From Bacillota bacterium (GTDB lineage Bacteria; Bacillota_E; Sulfobacillia; Sulfobacillales; Sulfobacillaceae): a stretch of 10,219 nt of DNA. A model generated the notes under the pieces. It was given only the letters and a program-made list of their open reading frames with translations. It did not search any database and was not told the DNA's origin. Below are positions 1 through 5,756 of this stretch, piece after piece; position 1 is the stretch's first letter; every line of letters begins with the position of its first letter. The stretch covers positions 1 through 10,219 of the forward strand of contig JAKADJ010000061.1 of assembly GCA_021820645.1 (NCBI GenBank), in the 5' to 3' direction. The translations under genes and the position numbers were made by a program.

Positions 1-43
1 GTAATCCTCAACCCCGTTTTCTCTTTATTATTGCCTTAATATT

Positions 44-72
44 TTGTCATTGAATTGCAGCATGCCTACAAT
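44..72 (+). promoter_or_regulatory. Sigma-A-type promoter of the riboswitch/peptide transcript
   Basis: The sequence shows TTGTCA at 44-49, a 17-base spacer, and TACAAT at 67-72, close to the sigma-A consensus. The expected start of transcription is about 79-81, so the RNA would begin right at the 5' edge of the GEMM-I aptamer. This placement supports both elements and rules out translation from the upstream TTG at 55. It is inferred from sequence only. Confidence 0.7.
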
Positions 73-78
73 GAACCT

Positions 79-170
79 GTATCACCTGCAAACTCGGTGA
101 AAACCGAGGACGCAAAACCACGGGCCTACCGCTCTAACAGCGATGGAGCTAAGGTAGCCGGGTTGCCGGA
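79..170 (+). promoter_or_regulatory. Cyclic di-GMP class I (GEMM-I) riboswitch aptamer
   Basis: All the hallmark blocks of the GEMM-I family are present in order. GCAAAC lies at 88-93. A hairpin CTCGGT (93-98) / ACCGAG (103-108) is closed by a GAAA tetraloop (99-102). GACGCAAAACC follows at 109-119. A second arm pairs GGC-TACC (within 123-130) with GGTA-GCC (153-159), and GGGTTGCCGG closes the core at 160-169. In this family the GNRA loop docks onto the second arm and the ligand sits at the three-way junction. The base before CAAAC is G, which fits c-di-GMP rather than the cAMP-GMP variant, but I cannot settle selectivity by eye. A ribosome binding site and a 44-codon ORF follow within 20 bases, so control of that ORF is the likely role. 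Confidence 0.88.
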
Positions 171-193
171 GCTGGTTCCGGCTTCGAAAGGAG
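165..193 (+). promoter_or_regulatory. Probable riboswitch expression platform at the RBS
   Basis: GCCGGA (165-170) can pair with TCCGGC (177-182), and its 5' half overlaps the 3' edge of the aptamer. No T-run follows, so it is not a terminator. The Shine-Dalgarno AAAGGAG lies at 187-193. TTCC (176-179) could alternatively pair with GGAG (190-193), using bases that the 165-182 hairpin also needs. Two mutually exclusive folds near the RBS suggest translational control. Whether ligand turns expression on or off is not evident. Confidence 0.4.
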
Positions 194-201
194 TGGATAG
201 A

Positions 202-336
202 TTGCTAAAGCGACTCGCTCTGATTGGACTGGCGCTAGGGGTGCTGTTGGTTGGCTCCCTTCCCGCGTTTACGGTCACCGCCTCCCCTAGTCAAGGCGTT
301 CACAGTAATGGTACCATTTTCTACTGGGACGATTAG
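202..336 (+). CDS. 44-aa secreted peptide precursor under c-di-GMP riboswitch
   Basis: I chose the TTG at 202 because AAAGGAG (187-193) lies 8 bases upstream, whereas the open frame further upstream runs through the aptamer and promoter. The product has a basic N-terminus (MLKR), a hydrophobic stretch at about residues 5-23, and a V-T-A sequence (25-27) that fits the -3/-1 rule for signal peptidase I. Cleavage would leave SPSQGVHSNGTIFYWDD, a 17-residue tail rich in aromatic residues at its end and finishing in two Asp. No cysteine is present, so it is not a lipoprotein. I do not recognise a family. Its length and layout resemble exported Phr-type signalling precursors, and a TPR protein is encoded two genes downstream. 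It could instead be a single-pass small membrane protein that is not cleaved. Confidence 0.7.
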   Translation: MLKRLALIGLALGVLLVGSLPAFTVTASPSQGVHSNGTIFYWDD

Positions 337-338
337 CC

Positions 339-363
339 AACGGCAGGACTATTTCCTGCCGTT
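339..363 (+). other. Perfect 10-bp hairpin after the peptide gene
   Basis: AACGGCAGGA (339-348) pairs perfectly with TCCTGCCGTT (354-363) around a 5-base loop, starting two bases after the peptide stop codon. The following bases (CGCTCCCAAT) contain no T-run, so it is not a normal intrinsic terminator. It may protect the 3' end of a processed peptide mRNA, or partly separate peptide expression from the downstream kinase. Confidence 0.5.
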
Positions 364-395
364 CGCTCCCAATTACAATAAATGGGGTCATCACT

Positions 396-1088
396 GTGGG
401 ACATAATTTTGACGAAGATTTTTCATTACGCGACCCAGAGGATCGGGGCATTCGACTCCTGGAAGAGGAGCGCCGCCGCATTGCGCGCGATTTGCATGAC
501 GGGCCGATCCAGGTCCTGATCAATCTCAGTATGCGCCTTCAAATTATCCAGCGGCTCATGCTCGCCGATATAAAACTCGCCGAAGAAGAACTCGAACGGA
601 TTCAACAACGGCTGATTGGTTCGATCAACGAAATCCGTCAATTGATTTACGACCTTCAACCGGTCGCGATTGATGAAATTGGCTTGACTGCCGCTGTGAC
701 CTCTTTATTTGACCGCATCAAACAAGAATCGGGCCTCACCTGTATTCTCACCGTAGACGATTCGCTCCAAGAAAAATCCTTTGCCCTCACCCCGGCCCGC
801 ACCATTGGTACCTACCGGTTGATTCAAGAGGCGCTGAGCAATATTCGAAAACATGCTAAAGCCCACACGGTGACCATTGAGCTATCGACTCAGGATGCCA
901 AGCTAAAACTCACGATTGAAGACGACGGTATCGGATTCGACCCGTCCACGCGGTTGTCCGGCCATTTAGGTCTCGACACCATGATGGAACGAGTGGAATA
1001 TATGGGCGGTACGGGGAACATCGACTCGGCACCAGGCAAAGGTACCCGTCTGACATTTTTATTGCCTCTAGACAACCATGTGGCATAA
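396..1088 (+). CDS. Soluble DegS/NarX-type sensor histidine kinase, no sensor domain
   Basis: A HisKA_3-type dimerisation/phosphoacceptor region lies at about residues 22-90, with the H-box RRRIARDLHDGP and phosphorylatable His34. A GHKL ATPase domain spans about 135-226: N-box around Asn149 (LIQEALSNIRKHAKA), G1 motif EDDGIGFD (175-182), and G2 GHLGL (189-193) followed by GKGT (214-217). These match the family that phosphorylates NarL/FixJ response regulators. At 230 residues it is shorter than DegS (about 385) and has only about 20 residues before the H-box. It has no membrane segment, PAS or HAMP domain, so its signal must come from a partner. The GTG start has GGGG 8 bases upstream. The 3' end overlaps the next gene by 11 bases. 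No response regulator lies in the window. Confidence 0.9.
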   Translation: MGHNFDEDFSLRDPEDRGIRLLEEERRRIARDLHDGPIQVLINLSMRLQIIQRLMLADIKLAEEELERIQQRLIGSINEIRQLIYDLQPVAIDEIGLTAAVTSLFDRIKQESGLTCILTVDDSLQEKSFALTPARTIGTYRLIQEALSNIRKHAKAHTVTIELSTQDAKLKLTIEDDGIGFDPSTRLSGHLGLDTMMERVEYMGGTGNIDSAPGKGTRLTFLLPLDNHVA

Positions 1089-2514
1089 GCCATGGGTCCA
1101 AGGGCAACGCCTCTACCAGGCAGGATGGCTAGATGCCGCCGTAGAGCAATTCCAAAAAGCCTTAAACGCCTCCCCCGATGCCTTGGCTTTGGCTAAGATC
1201 ATGGATGTGATGGGCCGGATCGCGATGCAAAGAAACCGTCATCAAGTCGGGATTAGCTGGTTTCGTCAGGCGCTTCAGGCGCTGAGCGACCACCAGACCC
1301 CTTCCCTCGACGTCACGTTTAGTATCACCATGCACTTAAACATGGCCCTTTCCCTGGGGGCCGATGAAGATCGCGCATTACGGGGGCTCCAACGTCTAGC
1401 TCCCCAAGTATCCACTCAATCCCAACGACAGCAAGCGATTTACCACCTGAATCTTGGGGTCGTCTATATCCATACCCAATTATATCCCCAAGCTTTGGAG
1501 AAACTGAGACGGGCCCAAGAACTATTAACCCCAAACGACTACGCTGCCATGGGCTATCCCCTTCACACCAATCTAGGCGTGGTCCTGATTGCCCTCGGAG
1601 ATTATGCCAGTGCTCGTCAGGAACTATTAAAAGCCCTGACCTGGTCCCCCGATACCGGACTTCACGCGTTAAATGAACTGACCCGCCTGGCCATCTTGTC
1701 GAATGACGAGCAACAAGCCAAAGAATATGGTCAAAAAGCCATTAAGCAGATGTGGGGATCCTTAATGACTTTCGAAAAAAGTGAGCTCGCCAATCTCTGC
1801 GAGATTCTGGCTCAATTCACCGCGAGTACCGGGGATGCTGCCCTGCGTCGCCAACTCATCGATACGGCCCAAACCCTTTATGGCCAAATTGGGGTCTGGC
1901 GCCATTGGCGTCGTCTTCAAGAATATTTGGTGGCACCCCAAGGGCGGGAGGACCCCTTCGCCACCCCATTTTTAGCGGATATTCGTCGTTTCTTGCAACT
2001 GCTTCAAATGATGCTAGCGCAAGACATCCTGCACGAGCAGCTGCCTGCCGTCGCGGATGTGCGGACCCAAGTAGCTCAAGCGCTGGCATCCGCGCACGGT
2101 TGGGACCGCAACGAACGCCACGACCTCGCCCTGGTCTCTCGGTTAGCCGATTTCGGTCTTACGGCCATCGACTATGAGGTTGTGCACGATCCGCAAAAAA
2201 GTGCCACCACGTGGCACCGTTATACCCAACATCCCGCCCTATCCTTACAGCTCTTGGCACCTTTGAACCTATCGCCCGCCATCATGGCGGCCATTGGTGA
2301 CCATCACGAACAGCCCGACGGCCGAGGATTCCCTCACGGTAAACGGCAGCCAGCCATCTCCCCACTGGCCGAAGTATTTAGCGTGGCTCACGCGTATGCC
2401 TGGGATGTCATCTATCTCGGCACGCCGCACAGTCAAGCTCTAGAGAATCTTGAGGCTCAAGCACCCCATCGCCTGCCTGCGTCTTGGGTCAAGACCCTGT
2501 TCACTTTATTCTAA
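1078..2514 (+). CDS. TPR-repeat protein with C-terminal degenerate HD-GYP domain
   Basis: Residues about 8-290 form helical tetratricopeptide-like repeats. The clearest are at 8-32 (YQAGWLDAAVEQFQKAL), 120-150 (LGVVYIHTQLYPQALEKLRRA) and 161-190 (LGVVLIALGDYASARQELLKAL). Residues about 300-478 align with HD-GYP phosphodiesterases, which hydrolyse c-di-GMP. The HD-GYP signature reads HHEQPDGRGFP (409-419) and the QHP motif (384-386) is kept. The HD dyad is replaced by LADFG (356-360, His to Ala), the following Lys is Leu361, and the usual VAD metal ligand is VAH (436-438). At least three metal-site or catalytic positions are lost, so hydrolysis is unlikely and a binding or scaffold role is more plausible. 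The ATG overlaps the kinase gene by 11 bases and lacks a clear Shine-Dalgarno, which suggests translational coupling and a shared pathway. Confidence 0.85.
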   Translation: MWHKPWVQGQRLYQAGWLDAAVEQFQKALNASPDALALAKIMDVMGRIAMQRNRHQVGISWFRQALQALSDHQTPSLDVTFSITMHLNMALSLGADEDRALRGLQRLAPQVSTQSQRQQAIYHLNLGVVYIHTQLYPQALEKLRRAQELLTPNDYAAMGYPLHTNLGVVLIALGDYASARQELLKALTWSPDTGLHALNELTRLAILSNDEQQAKEYGQKAIKQMWGSLMTFEKSELANLCEILAQFTASTGDAALRRQLIDTAQTLYGQIGVWRHWRRLQEYLVAPQGREDPFATPFLADIRRFLQLLQMMLAQDILHEQLPAVADVRTQVAQALASAHGWDRNERHDLALVSRLADFGLTAIDYEVVHDPQKSATTWHRYTQHPALSLQLLAPLNLSPAIMAAIGDHHEQPDGRGFPHGKRQPAISPLAEVFSVAHAYAWDVIYLGTPHSQALENLEAQAPHRLPASWVKTLFTLF

Positions 2515-2558
2515 AGGATTGCGATGCCGCTCAGAATGATGGAGCGCACCGCGGGTTG

Positions 2559-3353
2559 ATGGTGAACCATGCCCCTAGTCATCCGTTAACCCCCGAGTAT
2601 CCTCCCATTGCATCCGTTAGAGACGAGAGCCGAGTAGGCTTCGGCAGTCCTATTCAATTCCAGCGCTTACGCCGGCGCGACCTGGTATTCTATAACCAGA
2701 AGGGATATAATAAAGAAAAGTGCGATAAGGTAGGGTCAGTCTTGGCAGAAGTCGAAGCAGACATAGTGGAATCACTTGATTTAGTTCCCGTGGTCGATCT
2801 TAAAGGTCGCCCCTTGTCGCCATGTACCCCAGAAAAAGTAGAACAAAACCTTCGCGATGGGCTGGCGCATCTTGAAGATGGGGTGCTTCACCTGAATTAC
2901 CGACCCATGGCCTACCGGGCCGTGTACCGAGCGGTCAGACAACGCGATGGTCTCCGATGTGCCTGGTGCCATGGCGTAGGTTCCACGCTGGAACACGTGA
3001 TTCCCGTCTGTTGGGGCGGTCTCACCACGTTAGATAATTGTGTCATCGCCTGCCGAGCATGCAATCATAGTCGGAATAACGCATTGCCCGATCAGTTTAT
3101 TGCCTGGACTGGTTTTCGTCCCACCCATCCCGTCATTTTGCGCATCCTAAAGGACCAGGATAAGGCTCTACAACGCGCCCATGACGCCCTCGCTCGAAAG
3201 CCCATCACGGCATGTACCAGTAAAGAAGAGGCCCAAGTGTGGGTCGCTTTTCAATCCCGCCAACTTGACCGAGTTCGTCCAGCTCCACCCAGTCTTCCGC
3301 AATCGCGGTTTAAGCCGGACGTCAAACCCTTCTTCGATGTCTTTTTACCCTGA
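2559..3353 (+). CDS. HNH endonuclease with PLMP-like N-terminal motif
   Basis: With the ATG at 2559 the product is 264 residues. A zinc-HNH core spans about 122-173: CxxC (134, 137), EH with His146, Asn160, and CxxCNH with Cys165, Cys168 and His170. Just before it, VPVVDLKGRPLSP (76-88) and a following helix resemble the PLMP domain that precedes HNH modules in IscB/IshB-like and orphan HNH proteins. No RuvC motifs are visible. The start is uncertain. TTG at 2742 has AAGG 11 bases upstream, lies 24-30 bases after a possible TATAAT -10 box, and would begin the protein just before the conserved domain (203 residues). The frame stays open back to 2484. The gene ends two bases from the convergent ATPase gene. 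Substrate and target are unknown. A stand-alone nuclease is more likely than an RNA-guided one. Confidence 0.75.
   Translation: MVNHAPSHPLTPEYPPIASVRDESRVGFGSPIQFQRLRRRDLVFYNQKGYNKEKCDKVGSVLAEVEADIVESLDLVPVVDLKGRPLSPCTPEKVEQNLRDGLAHLEDGVLHLNYRPMAYRAVYRAVRQRDGLRCAWCHGVGSTLEHVIPVCWGGLTTLDNCVIACRACNHSRNNALPDQFIAWTGFRPTHPVILRILKDQDKALQRAHDALARKPITACTSKEEAQVWVAFQSRQLDRVRPAPPSLPQSRFKPDVKPFFDVFLP
2683..2711 (+). promoter_or_regulatory. Possible internal promoter for the HNH gene
   Basis: A perfect TATAAT at 2706-2711 is preceded after 17 bases by a weak -35 (TGGTAT, 2683-2688). Transcription would begin near 2718, placing a short leader before the TTG at 2742. If real, it supports the shorter HNH protein. 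The poor -35 keeps confidence low. Confidence 0.3.
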
Positions 3354-3355
3354 CC

Positions 3356-4693
3356 CTAGGCGAGACGACCACGTCCCTGAGCCCAATTGCGTCGCATGGA
3401 CACTGCCTCTGCCATAGTTTTTGCGAGGGGAACAATGGCATGCGCCGCCTCCAATAAGTCCGCCCAGATCACGGAACGTCCACGCTCCGCAGCGAGAAAT
3501 CTCGCATCGGTGACGACGGCTTTTAATTCTGCCCCAGAAAACTGCTCCGTGGCCGTAATCAACGATTCCCATTCGCCCACAGAAGCGTCCATCTTGACTG
3601 CTTGTTCCTTCAGGTGGATGTCTAAAATTTGGCCCCGAGCCAAATCGTCCGGCAAATCGACAAAAAACAACTCATCAAACCGTCCGCGCCGCAGAAATTC
3701 CATGGGGAGTTGTTCAACGTCGTTAGCGGTCGCGACCACCACAACCGGGCTTTGGTGTTCCTCCAACCAGGTAAGAAAATATCCGAGAGCCCGGGCCGTG
3801 GTCCCCGCGTCGGTCATGGCAGAGCCTTCGCGCCCCGCGAGCACTTTCTCCACTTCATCCACCCATAAGACACACGGAGCCATCTCTTCCGCCTTCGCGA
3901 GCGCCTGGTGCCAACGATCTTCCGATTGTCCCACGAAGCTCCCAAACAGTTGGCCCACATTAAGGCGTACTAACGGCAGTCCCCAAAACCGAGCCAAGGC
4001 CTTGGCTGATAGACTTTTTCCTGTACCAGACATCCCAAATAACAAGACCCCACGGGGCATCGGCAATCGATACGCCGGATCCCAAGCCAGTTTTTTTCGG
4101 GCCGCCCAGGCCTTAAAATGGGCAAGCCCACCCAGATGCTCAAATCCTGGGCCGAGCGGGATCCATTCCAATCCCCGAGTCCCTTGGGTGAATCGCGATT
4201 GAATGAAATTTGCCAAGCCCGGTGACGATGCGAGCCACCCTGCTTCCGCCGTGGTCGTCGGCCATCCACTGGGGCCGACGACCAGATCCAGCGAAATCTC
4301 GAGCCCTGCTCGTTGCAATGAGACAGGCACCAGAGCCTCTAGGGTGGTCACCACCATCACCAACAGCGGTCGATCGGATTCGGCAATTTCGCGCAAAGCC
4401 CGGGCCACAGCCGGATCGTGCCAATAGGCATCCAGATCGTAGGCCACCACCATAGCTTCGGGGAGACTCTGCACTTTTTCTAACATGGTCGCCGCATCCC
4501 GGGTCAATTGGGCCCCTAGACGTTCCAAAGGCCTTTCGAGGCCTTTTACCACACTCCAACTCCACCACTCCGGGTCGTGATGGGCCATGAGGGCTCGACG
4601 GAGGGCCGGTTCATCTTCGGTCCGAACGATGAGCAAATGAAGTCCCGCGCCACGCCATTCAGGGAGTGCGGCCACTAATTCTTTTGCCGTCAC
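3356..4693 (-). CDS. Ycf46-like AAA+ ATPase
   Basis: The 445-residue product has an N-terminal region (about 1-140) whose sequence LPEAMVVAYDLDAYW (78-91) fits the non-catalytic NTPase-like half of Ycf46 proteins. A full AAA+ module occupies about 185-425: Walker A GMSGTGKS (220-227), Walker B VLWVDE (275-280), sensor 1 with Asn324 (ATAND), RRGRFDE (335-341) carrying the arginine-finger region, and sensor 2 GAEL (387-390). Ycf46 proteins are known from plastids and cyanobacteria. Their job is unclear and has been linked to inorganic-carbon regulation in cyanobacteria. Start is GTG, and GTGA overlaps the TGA of the upstream serine hydrolase gene, so the two are probably translationally coupled. 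A partner or substrate cannot be read from the sequence. Confidence 0.87.
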   Translation of the reverse strand: MTAKELVAALPEWRGAGLHLLIVRTEDEPALRRALMAHHDPEWWSWSVVKGLERPLERLGAQLTRDAATMLEKVQSLPEAMVVAYDLDAYWHDPAVARALREIAESDRPLLVMVVTTLEALVPVSLQRAGLEISLDLVVGPSGWPTTTAEAGWLASSPGLANFIQSRFTQGTRGLEWIPLGPGFEHLGGLAHFKAWAARKKLAWDPAYRLPMPRGVLLFGMSGTGKSLSAKALARFWGLPLVRLNVGQLFGSFVGQSEDRWHQALAKAEEMAPCVLWVDEVEKVLAGREGSAMTDAGTTARALGYFLTWLEEHQSPVVVVATANDVEQLPMEFLRRGRFDELFFVDLPDDLARGQILDIHLKEQAVKMDASVGEWESLITATEQFSGAELKAVVTDARFLAAERGRSVIWADLLEAAHAIVPLAKTMAEAVSMRRNWAQGRGRLA

Positions 4694-5724
4694 GGCCGTA
4701 AGCCAGCGAGCACCAGGTTGTGAAAAATAGGACGCAGTCGAATCGGCGCGTTCGATTCGCGACCGAGATGTACCCGGTTGGTTAACAGGGCCATGACTAC
4801 ACCCTCACGGGGATCGACCCAGAGCGAAGTCCCGGTGAATCCGGTGTGGCCAACCGATTCGGCAGACATTAAGTCTCCAGCCGACGACAAGGGATGCGGC
4901 TTTTGAAACCCGTAGGCACGTAACTCACCGGAAATCCCAAGGGTACGCGGCAAAAGCCAAGCGGCCATCGTAGGAGGCGACAGCCACGCCCCAGGATTCA
5001 AAATGGCTTGTCCAAAGCGTAGCAAATCGGCCACCGTCCCAAAGAGACCTGCATGCCCCGAGACGCCCCCCGCAGCGCGTGCGTTTTCGTCATGGACCAC
5101 GCCACACCAATAGTGACCCGATGCCGCATCCCACTCGGTTGCTGCCACATTGGTGAGCTCCGTCGGCAGATACCTCGTCTTGGACATCCCAAGAGGATTG
5201 GCCACTTCCGCCATAAAAAGTTGGTCCAAAGTCTCTTCCGATACGTGTTCCAAGATATACCCAAGAAGGATATAGTTCAGGTCCGAATAGAGTACCTGGT
5301 GACCGGGCTCATAAAGTCGCGACGCGTTCGCGATAGCCTCGATTCTCTCCGCTGACTTGGGGTATGCGGTCAGGTCAATCCATCCCGGAAACCCCGAGGT
5401 GTGGGTGAGCAAGTGACGGAGTCGCAACCCACCAAAATCACCCGGCACAAATCGATCCACCAAATCGTCTAAGCGAAAATAACCACGTTCTAAGAGCCGC
5501 ATCGTAATGGCCGTCGTGGCCACCACTTTGGTCAAAGATGCCCAGTCAAACAACGTCTCGGTCGTCATCGGTAACTGTTCTGGCTGCAATTGCCGATACC
5601 CCAGAGCCTTTACCGCAAGGACATCGGTGGCCGTGGCCACCCCAAACACGGCTCCCGGGAGGGCGCCTGTCTTCACCAAAACATTAATATGCTCGACAAT
5701 CACATCATGATTCGTCAGTCGCAT
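4690..5724 (-). CDS. Class C beta-lactamase-fold serine hydrolase
   Basis: The ATG at 5724 is set by AAGGAGG, six bases upstream. The longer open frame runs back into argS and is not real. The 344-residue protein carries the serine-acyl enzyme triad: SLTK (63-66, nucleophile Ser63), YSD (146-148) in the YxN position followed by LNYILLG, and HTG (293-295). HDENARAAGGVSGHAGLFG (211-229) is typical of the esterase/D-alanyl-peptidase branch (Pfam Beta-lactamase). There is no signal peptide, which is unusual if it acts on cell wall and points to a cytosolic esterase, amidase or muropeptide-recycling role. It lies 32 bases after argS and overlaps the Ycf46-like gene by four bases. The exact substrate is unknown. 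Confidence 0.88.
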   Translation of the reverse strand: MRLTNHDVIVEHINVLVKTGALPGAVFGVATATDVLAVKALGYRQLQPEQLPMTTETLFDWASLTKVVATTAITMRLLERGYFRLDDLVDRFVPGDFGGLRLRHLLTHTSGFPGWIDLTAYPKSAERIEAIANASRLYEPGHQVLYSDLNYILLGYILEHVSEETLDQLFMAEVANPLGMSKTRYLPTELTNVAATEWDAASGHYWCGVVHDENARAAGGVSGHAGLFGTVADLLRFGQAILNPGAWLSPPTMAAWLLPRTLGISGELRAYGFQKPHPLSSAGDLMSAESVGHTGFTGTSLWVDPREGVVMALLTNRVHLGRESNAPIRLRPIFHNLVLAGLRP

Positions 5725-5756
5725 CTTATTCCTCCTTGGCCACACACCGCGCCGTA

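Noticed and set aside
55..201. N-terminal extension of the small peptide ORF to a TTG at 55, giving 93 residues
   Set aside because: This stretch contains the -10 box and the riboswitch aptamer, and the predicted transcript begins after position 55. The strong RBS sits before the TTG at 202.
339..363. Intrinsic terminator after the peptide gene
   Set aside because: The 10-bp stem is perfect but no T-run follows, so it is listed only as a hairpin.
352..379. Second promoter for the kinase gene (TTTCCT, 16 bases, TACAAT)
   Set aside because: The -35 is poor and the expected start near 386 would fall inside the only plausible Shine-Dalgarno (384-387).
3387..4202. 271-codon plus-strand open frame opposite the AAA ATPase
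   Set aside because: It is a low-complexity Ser/Thr/Arg-rich antisense shadow of a well-conserved ATPase gene, with no recognisable domain.
4140..4568. 142-codon minus-strand frame inside the ATPase gene
   Set aside because: It is out of frame with the Ycf46-like product and has a composition typical of shadow frames.
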